64,000 nucleotides of DNA from Viola odorata. Taxonomy: Eukaryota > Streptophyta > Magnoliopsida > Malpighiales > Violaceae. How positions within the stretch are numbered: position 1 is the first letter of the stretch; each line of letters starts with the position of its first letter. Shown piece after piece: positions 1 through 15,400 of the stretch. The stretch covers positions 52,116,327 through 52,180,326 of the forward strand of contig OY829539.1 in NCBI GenBank assembly GCA_963691705.1, written 5' to 3'. Both the position numbers and the translations under genes were made by a program. The notes beneath the pieces were generated by a model. It had not been told where the DNA came from. It ran no database searches and worked only from the letters and a program-made list of their open reading frames with translations.

Positions 1-205
1 TTTAATTGACCAAAAAGTTTTCTTCAACAAGTTTATAACTGTAAAGTACTGAGAAAAAGAAACCAGGAAATAAAAGGCAAAACTTTTTGGGAGAAATTGA
101 ATTCATGATGAGGATAAAAGATTAGTTGATTGGTTCTTATAAAAAAGATCAGTTGATAGGTCTGATTGGCAGAAATGTAAATTAAGAGTTTTAGTTTTGT
201 GAGCA

Positions 206-3678
<3,473 letters not shown>

Positions 3679-3681
3679 TTA

Positions 3682-4545
3682 ATCAAATGATAAGCCGAGA
3701 TCGCCTGATCAGGATCAGGATCAGCAGCCAGCCACCATACCCATGTCTTCAATTGATGACAAAGTAGGCTTGACTTGACTGGTCGGGATGTTTGGCTGTT
3801 TTTGAGGAAGACAGCTGCAATTGGAGAAGAGGTGGAGACTTTTTTCCACTGATTATTATTATTTTTTTTTCTATGGGCTGAGCTGAAGTAATATTTTAAT
3901 ATTTATACTCCCTCCCATTTTAATTGTCATGTTTTTTTAAATAATTATGACTATTTAATTTTTTTATTTTAATTTTTAAGGTTATTTTTATAATTAATGG
4001 TAAAATTAAATCTAAATAATTTTAAATTAATTACTTTTTAAAGAAAAATTAAAAAAAAATAGTTCATATTAATAAGAATAGTTTAGTTAAAAATTATATA
4101 ATGATTATAATCTAATAATCGTTTTGATTATTGTAAAAAATGAAAAAGGGGCAAGTAGTAACTACTCTCTCATTTCTATTAATTTAATAATAATAATAAT
4201 AATTAATTATTATTATTATTAATACTAAATTAGTATTTGGAATACGAATTTAAATCGAACATAAAATCTACTTAGCTAGATTAATCATGAATTGATTCGC
4301 TCAAAATAAATAAATAATCAAAAAATAGAAGTCTTCAACTCTTCATTTAGATTTTTTAATTATAATTTTATTTGATTTTTATTTATTGAATCGGTCTTCT
4401 ACTCTTTAATTCTTTTTTAAATTAAGATATTTCAAAGAGATTTGCTTCCACTTGAATAATCTTAAATCCAAACCCGGATAGAGAGTGGCGTTCATGATCT
4501 ACAGCCTCATCTGATCATCATATGAGTTTCGTTGAAAACATCAAC
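3682..4545. other. Intergenic AT-rich spacer with an (AAT)n palindrome
   Basis: This is the upstream region of the CDPK and the 3' side of the DYAD-like gene. From about 3880 it is very AT-rich. A perfect palindromic TAA/ATT trinucleotide run lies at about 4186-4222. No coding signal is seen. A stretch near 4320-4480 looks like decayed repeat sequence but was not identified. Confidence 0.5.
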
Positions 4546-5227
4546 CTTTACAACTTTTCACTGTAACCCTTACGAGAAAGGAGTATTTTACCCAACAGTT
4601 TACAATGACCTGAATACCTGATGCACGCAATTGCGTGAAATTCCAGAATCTGCATTAAACAAAGTACATGCTTTCCAGTTTTCAGGTGCACAGCAGGAGT
4701 TTCTCTGGACCCATTTTTAATCAGATAGGGACTAACTAACAAGTCCAGTAATACACAGCTGTAGAAAAAAAAAAAGATACCAACAAATAGAGAATGGCAG
4801 GAGCATTACATTTTGTAAGAATATACAGAAAAATGCGACAAAACGGATATATAATTCTATATTTTATATATACTAGATCACCATAGGATCTCCTAAGCCA
4901 CCCATCTTTAGAACCCGAGTATCGCTAAAACATAATGTCAACAATTAGCATCTCATGTGAGCCGAGGTTCGTGTTTCCAACCTACCACCATATGGCTGAG
5001 GCAAAAACAAAAGGGGGAGCAAAAATAAATATATCTCAGATTGTGGGACCTATTGGTATCATGGTTTGGTTTGATGATTTTGGAATCACCAGGATCTCCC
5101 CATGTTTTGGCATGTCAAACCTGTACAGGATCTAAACCCTACTACTCTCTCATGGTAAACTAGACTTTTCCGCAAAACAAAAGTGACCGTTAACTTTCTA
5201 CTCTATTCTATCTTGTGTTAGGAGCTT

Positions 5228-7713
5228 TCAGGGAATATATTGGCTTGATGCCTGCAAAATGCTAACAGCATTCGAAATTTCCACAATCTGTTGCTCCATC
5301 TTAGCTTTCCATTTCATCACCTCTTTGAACATTTCCTGGCAAATAAAACAATTTGAAGTTGTGTTGTATGGTCTGCTTTCGCTTTTATGCATGAATCGAA
5401 ATTTAACCTGGCTATTAAAATATCACCTGAAACAGAAGAAGTGAATTGTCAAGCTCTAACTTCGAGTTGGCAGTAACAGATGAATCTGGGGTCATATTAG
5501 CTTGATCTTCCTCCATCCTCTTGAGCATCAGCTCCTGCATATCTCTGCTCATGCCAAAAAACAAAAAAGAAATGAAGGGACAAGGAAGTGAGCGAAGGAT
5601 AGGTTATATTTTCCCTGTGCCATTAAGAGGGGAAGTGCTGTGGGTGGGGATGTGGAGGTTAGGCTGCAGCTGTGGCAACAGCAAACAAGGTCATTTCATT
5701 ACAGATTCTTTCACTATTTCTGTCATCTATTTACCTTTTCATTTTGGCCATTTCATCCTTAAGCATCCCCATCTCTCTAGCACAGATAGGGTCCTGAGCA
5801 GTAACATCACAGGGCTTCAACCAAGGCTGTGTGATTGTATAGAGTTCTTGCATAGAAGTACCCTTCCTAACATTCGCCACATCTGCACCCTCCAGCCAAG
5901 GCCCAAAGTCCTCCCCATGCACATTATCCAAGTTGGGGTTCACCAACCAGTCTTCCCATCTCTCAGAAGTAGGACTAACCGTAGTAGTGCATTGCTTTGG
6001 AGCCTGCATATTGCTGAGTGAATTTGTGATTTCTGTGATCTGCTGTTCAGTCTTGGATTTCCATGTAACCAACTCTTTATACATGTCCTATCCAAAAAGG
6101 AATGTCAGATATGGTCAAAATAGGCAGGTGCAAACAGCAGACAGAAACACTAAAAACTTGCAAAGTTATGTTACCTGTACACCACTCAATGAACTTGAAA
6201 TGTCCATCAGACGTTGGTCGGTCTTGCCTCTCCATCTCACTAATTCCTCATGCACCTCCTATAGAGAGACTCAAAATTAAGCTTCGACAAGTAACATTAA
6301 TGATTATTATTATATCAAATCACATCATATCATATCATATCATATATAATTCTAAAGTAGAGTACCCCTATTTGATTAGCCTGGTCTTGTTCCTTCTTGG
6401 ACACCTGCTCCTCCATATTCCTATATGGAATTAGTTTAGAGTAATTAGTTAATGCAGAACAAACATGGTAAGAAAGGGAGATATTTCATTCATTCCAGTT
6501 GAATTCACCTCTTCAGTATTGCTATTTCCTCTTTAAGCAATATTAATTCTCCTGAAGATACAGAATCTCGAAAGGGAATAGTGTTACCAGGCTTCCACCA
6601 AGGATCTGGCATCCCAGCCTCATGTTTAATTTTAACCAGGTCAGCACTCTCCAGCCAATACTCCATTATCCCATCAGTGTTGTAACACCGACGAAACCGC
6701 TCAGTGCCACCTGGTGCCACTTTACCATCAATGTGCTTCAGCAGGTGGTCTAGGAGTCCAGTGTCACCAATAAGTCTACGAGATGCAGTTCTCAGTGCTG
6801 ACCGGGAAATGGGCTTCTCAAATACAGCTCCTTCAGCCTTCATGACCTCCAATATACTCTTCTCTGCCAGCTTATACCTTCAAAACATAAAATTAGTATT
6901 CTATAGATAGCAAGACTTACTACCCCAAAAATTAATAATCACAGAGATAATAGATTAGCCTGAACCTGTCTAAGGACCACCTTTCTTTGAAATTCTCCTT
7001 GCTTGAGGGTGTGGAATTCTCCTGTTTGATTTGCTTATGCTTCAAAGACATATTAGTTTTCCTCTTCATGGAATATCTTCTAGTTTTTGATTGCCCATGT
7101 TGCCTGGAAACAGGAAGCTTTCTCTTACGAAGCTCTGACAGCACAAGAGACTCTTCTGATACAGTTTGTTCATCTTCTTCATGTTCTTCTTTGACAATAG
7201 CAGAAGGAAGTTGTGGGTTATCCTCACCACACTCGTCAGCAGGCTCAACTTGCCTGCTGACACCCCAATGTACCATCCCAGTATGTCTTAGCTCCAACAA
7301 ACATAACCCTTTCTTCGTAGTATCATCCTGCCTCTGGCAACTTTCAAATGAAGCTGAAGCACCTGAAAAACACACACACACTGTTGAAGAAAAAGAACGG
7401 GAAATACACAGTCCATGTCTTCTTGCCATCATAAAGTACCTTTAGAAAGAAATATATTGCAAGTGATCTCCAATCATTTGCAAACACTAATTTACATGGC
7501 ATTTTGGTGACATCAGAACAGTAAAAATGACTAAACGATGTGCACAACTGTATCAAGACCTCACTCAGCAAATATATTTTTGAAATCCCCAGCATATATT
7601 AATAAGTTTAGCACAAAAATATAACTACTATGCCCATTCAATTGTTTTAGAAACACGGTTCGGAGTTAAAATGGTAGATTACCTTTGAAAGACCCCGACA
7701 TCAACAAGCACAT
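5228..7713 (-). CDS. DYAD/AMEIOTIC1-like (SWITCH1 family) coiled-coil protein
   Basis: Exons on the minus strand: 7713-7683, 7362-6966, 6877-6509, 6420-6366, 6258-6175, 6087-5735, 5544-5427, 5335-5228. Phases agree and give about 504 aa. Members of this plant family act in meiosis (SWI1/DYAD, AM1); the job of this shorter member is unknown. Hallmarks: ERWSLDRYKLAEKSILEVM, then IGDTGLLDHLLKHIDGKV and FRRCYNTDGIMEYWLESAD (residues about 135-235). A Glu/Lys-rich coiled coil follows. Exons 6-8 repeat the material of exons 3-5 (see findings). The upstream exon is open only back to a TAA, so Met 7713 is the first in-frame start; Met 7701 is also possible. A 6-codon upstream ORF (ATG at 7721) ends in a TGA overlapping the ATG at 7701. 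The N-terminal half of canonical SWI1/AM1 was not found. A leader exon probably ends at 8687 (CAG|GTGCGC). Confidence 0.8.
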
Positions 7714-8321
7714 AATACCATTGCCCAAGCAAGAATTCTAGTGATAAATCATCCCTTCAAATTAATCTGCACAAACAGCAAATATTAAACAACCGCTATT
7801 TACCTTTCAATTACTCCCTTTGGATATGCACACATAGGCAGTAAAATTATGTGTGTGTGCTCAAACTTAAGGATAGAAACACACATGAAGATGGATTATT
7901 CAATTCTTTAGTAATGCCTAAGTCATTTGTCAGGGTAAAGAAGTCACATCCAGCCCACTTCATTTCATAAAAATAACACTGGCAGATAATAAAATCACAA
8001 ATATGTCATGTAATGAGGCACCCACTGCCCTAAAATTCCAATTAATAGGCATGAACAATGAAGTGAAAAGATAAAAATAAGCAGGTGATCTCATCAGAGT
8101 GCATAAAGTCACAGAAAACAGAGAACCAGCAACGAAAATGGTCAAATGCACTGTACATGAATGCATTGCAAAGTCAGCATAGAAAAATGTATATATATAA
8201 AAAAAATAAAAACCAACGGTGACGATAGCTATAAGATGAGGATCTTAGACAAAAACCAACAGCCTTGCAGCAGCAGCAGCAAAACATTTCTCTGGAGTTT
8301 TCTTCTATTTTTATGGATCTC

Positions 8322-8350
8322 AGTTGACACAAAGTGACTTTGTGTCAACT
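8322..8350. repeat. Perfect 14 bp inverted repeat with 1 nt centre
   Basis: AGTTGACACAAAGT is followed by one G and then its exact reverse complement. It lies in the leader intron of the DYAD-like gene. The function is unknown. Confidence 0.9.
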
Positions 8351-8799
8351 ATCATGAACAAAAGCAAAATTTCACTACAAGAACAGAAGCAACAAATGAA
8401 AACTCACGACCCAACAACATCCATACATACAGCAAAAATACCTCAGGTGCCCTAAAACAATCGAAATAGATGCAGCAACTGAAACTACAAAAAGAAGAGC
8501 AGATAATTTGGAAAATACAAAGAAAACAAAAGACGGTGTATGGATTTAACCATCAGCATTGCAATTGTGCTAGAAAATGAAGAAAACCCCTTATGATAAT
8601 AGCAATCACGAAATGATCACGAAATGCAAGAAAACGAGAAAAGAGAAAGGCAGGAATTGAGAGCTGAGGAGAGACGGGAGGCGCACCTGTGGCGTTGCTA
8701 GTTAGGGATTTCGCGTTTCCGATTAGATGAAGGAAGAGAGAGAAGAGGAGGAGGAGAGTAATGAGTAATGAGCCGACGCAAGAGCCGAACAAAATATTC

Positions 8800-9411
8800 T
8801 ATATTCCTTTTGTGTGCCGTTTGTTTCATGAAACAATTTCCCTGGTTACATTTTAAAAAAAAGAAAAGAAAAGAAAATTCCAAAAAAGATTACATGGACC
8901 CACTACTACCATCCTACTAAGCCCTAACCGCCAAAAGCCTCAAACCCACGCACCCCACCCCCTCACTCTGTCTATTTTTATCGTTTTCCCAAGTTTTATT
9001 CCCTTCCTTTTGTTCTCTTTTTGTGTTTTGTTTTTTATGTCGTTTAGATTTGACACTTCAATTTCTTTTTCTTTAAATTCAACCAATTACGAAATTATGA
9101 TCGTTTTATAGCACTAAATTATCTTTTATGTTCCCTTTTAATCTTTAAATTGCCTTCCATAATTATTCCACAATTTTTTTATTCGATTAATTCAAAAGAT
9201 ATAAGTGAATCAATCATTTTAAATTCAAAATTTAACAATAAAAATAAACTGAAAACTAATCTAATATTATTTTACTTACTTCTCTTGTAGAACCTCTCAA
9301 AACAACATATAGCATGATTAAGTATTCTAATTAGTAATTGTTAGAAAATCAAAGCTTCAAACTTAAGACGACATGTCAAAGGTACTTATTCAACTTTAAG
9401 GACGGCAAAAC
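8800..9411. other. Intergenic spacer upstream of the DYAD-like gene
   Basis: AT-rich sequence between the DYAD-like leader exon and a transposon at 9415. It should contain the gene's promoter, but no individual element can be named with confidence. No coding signal is visible. Confidence 0.4.
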
Positions 9412-10154
9412 TTAGGCCCTGTTTACTTAGGATACATGTTCAATTTGAAAATTTGCTGTTTTTCTGAATTTCGAGAATTTTATTTTCATTCTGAAAACTG
9501 GAAAACGTGTTTACTTCGCACAATTTTCCTGATCAGAAAAACTAGAAAACCTATTTACTTCGCACGCTGGTTTTATTTTCCTGATTTGAAAAACTGAAAA
9601 ACGCGTTTACTGTGCACTACTTTCCAAATTTTTGGGAAAAAATTTACACTTATTATAATTGATAATTATGGTCATGCACTTAGTCGAGATGGAGTTTTTT
9701 CCTAGTAATTTGTTGAGCTTGATCCATTGTTCTTCAAGAAAATGTAGCTTTTTGTGAAAACTAAAAATCTGTTGTTTGAATCTGTATTTGACTTCATTAT
9801 TGTAGCTTCTGTTGAGTGGTACAATTGTTCTGTTTGTTCATGCACTGCATATTTTTCGCACTACAGAACAGCAGCCGCAAAATTACCCTTTAAGGAAGTC
9901 GCTCATCAATCATGCACAAAAAATTACCGGCTACGAGCACCAACTAGTGCTACAAGAAACAGTCATAATAAGTTCAGTTTCAGGGAAGAAAAAAAAAACA
10001 AGCAAGTGGATTGATCTGAAGTTGATTACACTCACACCTAGCTAAACTCAACACAATCTGCTTTGCCACTAAACCAATCCCATCCTACAGGATTGGGAAC
10101 AATACATGACAAGAAACCTAACTACTTTCTCAAGAAAGTTGATGAATCTTTTTT

Positions 10155-10267
10155 AATGCAGCATTGCCAAAGCCTACCCAAGCATTGCCAAAGCCTATCC
10201 TTTCTCAAGAAGGAATTTGGTCACCTTCTTCTTGAGCTGCAAAAGCATTGCCAAAGCCTATCCAAGC
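10155..10267 (+). repeat. Three copies of GCATTGCCAAAGCCTA-type repeat
   Basis: The motif GCATTGCCAAAGCCTAYCC occurs at about 10161, 10183 and 10243 inside the 2.7 kb Harbinger-like element. It is a simple direct repeat and its coding value is doubtful. Confidence 0.75.
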
Positions 10268-10679
10268 AGGTGCGAACGTTCCATCTAAGCTGATAGCCTT
10301 GCTGCAACAAGAAAACCGCAAAGACAAATCAGAACTTTGTTCATTAATTTTGTTTTCCAGAAGAAATTAAAAAGCTCTTGCTTCAGATAATAATTACCTG
10401 AAAAGTCATACAAAAGTCACACAATTGAGCAGGAACATCTTTGAGCAGAATCTTACCTAAAATTGCTGCAACCAGAACAGATTCAACCAGTCAAATTGCT
10501 GCACTTCAGGACAGTTCTTCAAATGGATCTAAATCACAAAGCCAAATGGATTGGAAATATGGTAAAAAAATAAACCTGGCACCATACCTATAAAAGCTAC
10601 CATATGGCTGTGCTTCATCCACCCACTAACTCATCCATAAAGTTACAAACCAGACCGGTATGTTAAGTTCATCGTATTC

Positions 10680-10790
10680 TCATCCCACGTCCACGACCGC
10701 GGGAAGCACCTCCTCCACGCCCTCTTCCACCCATAGCGCTAGCAGTTGCTTCTCCTTGGGCACTTTCAGACTACACCACAACAGTAAGAA
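10680..10790 (-). pseudogene. RG-rich C-terminal gene fragment inside transposon
   Basis: Read on the minus strand, one frame gives SESAQGEATASAMGGRGRGG, then GASRGRGRGMRIR and a stop. An Arg-Gly-rich tail like this is typical of RNA-binding proteins such as Sm/LSm or RGG proteins, but the parent gene is not recognised. A splice acceptor may lie just upstream. Because it sits inside a non-autonomous DNA element, I infer a captured 3' gene end. It could also be a chance reading of a GC-rich stretch. Confidence 0.35.
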
Positions 10791-11049
10791 CTCAAATCCA
10801 TAAATGAATTTATCAAAGATGTGAACATAATCTAACTTGTGAATCCAACTGAAAAAGGCATGCACAAGCGGACCAAACACTTCAACTGACTATGACATTT
10901 CACAGTAAACGCATGAATCAAGAAATGCGCATCCAAGTTAAAAAACACCAGGAAACAGAATCCATCCCTCATGCGAACCAAAAATAAATGGGCATAGAGC
11001 TTCTACCTTTCTCCTCTTACAACAAGTACACCAGCCATGACATCACTAT

Positions 11050-11212
11050 GTCCAATTCGACAGCATTTCAAGCAACAATTCGGCAGCATTTTGAGCAACA
11101 ATTCGGCAGCATATTGAGCACCATTTCGGCAGCATTTTAAGCATCATTAAGGCAGCATTTTGAGCAACGAATTGACAGCATTTTGAGCAACAATTCAACA
11201 GAAAATCAAGCA
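11050..11212 (+). repeat. Tandem array of about 23 bp units
   Basis: About seven degenerate copies of a unit like GGCAGCATTTTGAGCAACAA occur head to tail. The array lies within the 2.7 kb Harbinger-like element. Confidence 0.85.
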
Positions 11213-12457
11213 GAAACTTACTCAAAACCAAGCAGCAATTCAAATAAAAAACGGCAGCAGAACGGGCAGCGGTTCAATTCAAAACAAGCCCCATGATTAA
11301 CCCATAAATCAGTCCCATAATTACCCGGGCAACAACTAAACCAAATTTGCCACAAAATTAACCGAAGAAAACAGCTACAATTACCCACGAAAATCAGCCA
11401 CAAATTGAACTAGAAATTGCCTCCAAAATGAACCAGAAAGAAAAGCAGAAAACCAAACAAAAGAACACGGAATCAAGGAAGAACTTAGCCGAAATTATTT
11501 CACATAATTGATACAAAATAAAAGTAGACAAAGCAAGGAGAGGATGGATGAGAAACCCAGGTGTACCTTTCAAGGGAAGAAAAAAGTTGCATCCAGATCT
11601 GTGTTAAAAACCCTATCAACAATCGCCAATAACTCAGATGTGCGAGCTCCGATTCACGACCGCGCAAGCACAAACCCTATCAACAATGGCCAATCGGGAA
11701 TATGGAGAAGAGAAGGAGAGCGTGTGGCGATGGAGAAGAAGAAGGAGAGCGTGTCGCGAAATCAAGGAGAAGGAGAACAAGAAAATGTGACAGTAGAGAA
11801 GAAGAGGAGGAGCCTGTCGCGATGGAGAAGAAGAAGAAACGCAGTGTGAGGAGATGAGGGTAAAATTGGGTTTTAAAAAAATTCATTAATGCTTCAGTTA
11901 GAGAAGCGAGTTTTCCAAAATGAACTGAAAAGGTTGGAAAAATGGAGTACTGGGTTTTTGTTGTTTTCAAAATTTGTTCATCGTTTTTCAAACAGAAAAT
12001 TTTCGTTTTCTTTTAGAAAATAAAAACAACGCCAAGTAAACACGTTTTCTGAAAATTCTCCCAGTTTTCAAAAACCTGGAGAATTTTCGGGAAAATCCTC
12101 CGAAGTAAACGGGGGCTTAGTGCTTGTTTTCAACAAATATGCATTTTGCAACCAACAATATTCCAAAAACAAAACCACAAGTGCAACATGGTCTTTTTGG
12201 TTGAAACTACTCTCCTTTCTGCCTTCGATTCCTACAAATATTGGCAAACTGATGCCACAGAAGAAAAAAAATCCAAAAGAAACTACAGAGTAGAATAAGT
12301 ATACGAAAATTTGACAAAAAATCCCATCGTGTAAAGTAAATTAATGGGATAAAAATGTTACATGATCGAGTATCATTTTGAAACTTCATTTGCTGCTATC
12401 TTCCTGTCAGCACAAATCTGGATGCAGTCATATACTAAAATGACCTAAGAGAGTTGC

Positions 12458-15400
12458 TCATACACGTTTCTTCTCTAAATTAGTTGCAGCTGACCGTTGA
12501 TGTTTCCTCCAGGATGGAATTTTACCTGGGAAAACCCACCTCAAGAACCGCTCCCATGTATAGCAGCTTAGAAACATAAGAATAGCCCAAAACAGAAGCT
12601 TGTTCCTCAATCCCGGTGGCAAAGGCACCAACTTCAGCCAGTCATTCAGGCCACGGAATAGATCAGAAGTGATTATCGTGAAGAAACCTGCAGCAGAAAA
12701 GAGTGCATAGAAGAAGGGCTTGTTCTCCGTGATGCTCTGGTTGAACGGATGGCCCATATAGTTTACAGCAAATGTCGCTAGCTGGAGCATCATGCTCACC
12801 ATGTATGAAACAGTGTTCACCAGATTTGGATGGAAATCAGAGTCTGGCTCAATGCATTCTTCAGGCATATATTTCTCAGCGCCTTTTACTGAAGAGATCA
12901 AGAAAAGCAGGTGGATTGCAAACTGTCCCATCAGAGAAAGGAAGACGTAAAAACAAAAAATATTAGGGTGGGGCCGTTCTGCTGAAAGGGTGGGAAGGGG
13001 CCGTGCATGAGAAATGAATAGGAAAAAGGAAGCTGTGAAGACACCACTGATTGTCGCCTGGACATCACCAAGCTTGACGCCATCCAAATACATAACGCTC
13101 AACACATACGCTGTGGCAAGGCAGTTCAGTCCAAGAATTTTAAACATCTGGAGGGTAGTCACAAGTGTGCTGCGACCTTGACGAATTACGTCTGTAGTTG
13201 GGGCAACTGATGCATGTTTTGCTGTGAAAGGCGATGCCATTGAGGCATCTCCAAGCTTGACAATGGGAGCTGAGCGACCATCAGCATCATCATTCATCTC
13301 GTCCATCATCTTCTTCAGCTTCTGCCGTTGCACTTCAGCAGCAGTCAGATGGCGGTTAGGAGGTGGTTGGCTGGAGGAATCTGACCTGTCAGGCCCTTCT
13401 GGTGTTGACTTTGATTTTTTTGGCTTAGAGGGCTTACTTCCATCTTTAGGTGTTTCTGATGAAGAGCTTCCACTTTGTGTTGGAGGTGGCACTGCATTAA
13501 GTAATGCAACTCCAACATGGGCCTACAAATTATGACATGATTTTGGTTACAAGAGCCAAAAGAAAATGCTGGCATGGTTAATGTGCTCATATCCGTGTGC
13601 ATTCAAGTGGGAAAGTATGACAAGCCCCTGCAACTGCACTCAAATATCATCCCTCTGCAAAGGATCTCAAACGAGCTGGTGTAACAAAGTTCCCATTACC
13701 ATCTAATGTTAGAAAAAATTGACTGCAAGATGGTCAATTCTGTCGCATATGTTAATCTTACTTAGCACTGTAACTTCATGGGATATTGGAAGACTTAATG
13801 CCTTCGATCACTCTAATAAAATAATCAAAACAATGATGAAACATCTTATTGAAAGGTATAGGAGAGAAACCAAGTATCCGGGGGATTGGGGGAGGAGGAT
13901 GGTAATGCCTTGAAAATATTGCGCACGACACAGTACAAACCACTACAAGAAACAGGCAGGTGAGAAATTCATATGCAGAAGGCTGGACTCTTAACAAGCA
14001 ACTCAATCATACGCGTAAAAGGCAGAGTACATTCTAATTGCCACACATAGGCCAACAAATACAATGAGTGCATCTATGTTCACATTTCTATAAGATGGGG
14101 AAAGTTGTGTAGGTATATGCACCTGTTTCAAGGCTCCAACATCATTCGTTCCATCCCCGCACATCAATGTGATCCTTCCCACTGATTTAAATGTGGTCAA
14201 GATAAGTTCTTTTTGCTCAGGAGCAACTCTTGCAAATACCTGAAAACGAAAGAGTGAATGTCCATTGGTAAAATGAACCATCATTGAAGATCAATTTCAA
14301 ATAAATAATGAGTTAGAACCTTGACATAAGGAATGACTCGAAGAACAGCAGAACTCTGTTGTAACATTTCAATGCAGTCACCTCCTATACAGAGATCATG
14401 AGTCTCTGATAAAGCATCAGCATCCTTATCACTGAAATTAACAACATTTTTTCAGTATGAAGTCAGAATAATAATCAGATTCAAAGGCATCAGTACAAAA
14501 TTTAGAAAATGGTTGAAGCTTATAAAAACAATATTATATACTTCTTAAAAGATAACATCGACATTTGCATGGTCTAAATTATGGCAGCACAGCCATGGTA
14601 AACTATAGAGTAGCAAAAAATAAAATAAATGCAGAACCTTCGGGTATGAGATAACATGATTTACCTTTCTAGGCAAGGGTGTCTGGATTTAAAAGCAATA
14701 AATAGGTACATGAGATCTCAAGTGAACTCTTCACATACTATCAAAACAGCATTTTCCTTAACTTTATAGGCTAAAAACATCTTAAAATCCTAGAACCACG
14801 AAATCAGAGCTTTACCTCTTCAAACGATCCTCTACAATCCTAAAACATCTAGACATCCAATATACGTCTTCTAATAGTAAAGAAAGTTTCTTGCTGCTCT
14901 GGAGATTCAACCAGACGCTAAGCTCAGTCCTCATCACGGAACCAATACTCAATTTTGTCATTTGCCTGAGGTGCTACTAAATGCCTAGACTCTTCTCCTT
15001 GCTACCAGCCTATCAAAATAATGTGAAAGTTCATTCTGCATTTTCCATAGCCGCATGAGCTTGTTAGAACAACCTACGGTTTTTAAATGTTAAACCAGAT
15101 CAACTATCGTAAGTAAAATCGAACCTATAAAATCATCAGTTCTGAAACTTGTTTGAAAAATAGCATGGAAAGAAGTGCACAATTGTAAGAGTTAACTCTA
15201 GCAGAGGCTATTCCCACAGAATATTCATTTTTCTACACTAGTTTTGGTACATATATTAATGTTTTCTATGATAAGTAAACAACTAAGCATTTTCAATATA
15301 GCACAGTTGATTTGGATACAGCTAATATTAACTGTCCCAAGACTGGGAAGATGATGCATCCATGTTGCAATGGCTGTCAGCCATTCCTAACAGTGCAATC

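Larger units (their letters stand above)
9415..12116. mobile_element. Non-autonomous PIF/Harbinger-like element, 2.7 kb
   Basis: The ends are imperfect terminal inverted repeats: GGCCCTGTTTACTT on the left, and GCCCCCGTTTACTT reading inward from the right. Each is flanked by TTA (9412-9414 and 12117-12119), the 3 bp target duplication typical of PIF/Harbinger. The left subterminal region repeats a GTTTACTTCGCAC-like motif about three times, and the right end carries GAAAACGTGTTTACTT inverted. No transposase is encoded. The interior holds a possible captured gene fragment (10680-10790, minus), a short tandem array (about 11050-11210) and direct repeats of CCTATCAACAATSGCCAAT near 11615 and 11675. 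It lies between the DYAD-like and PDR2 genes and faces no obvious coding region. Confidence 0.7.

Noticed and set aside
11508..11991. Basic open frames on both strands at the right of the 2.7 kb element
   Set aside because: Both are low-complexity (Lys/Arg/Glu or Ser/Leu-rich) readings of purine-rich DNA with no recognisable domain.
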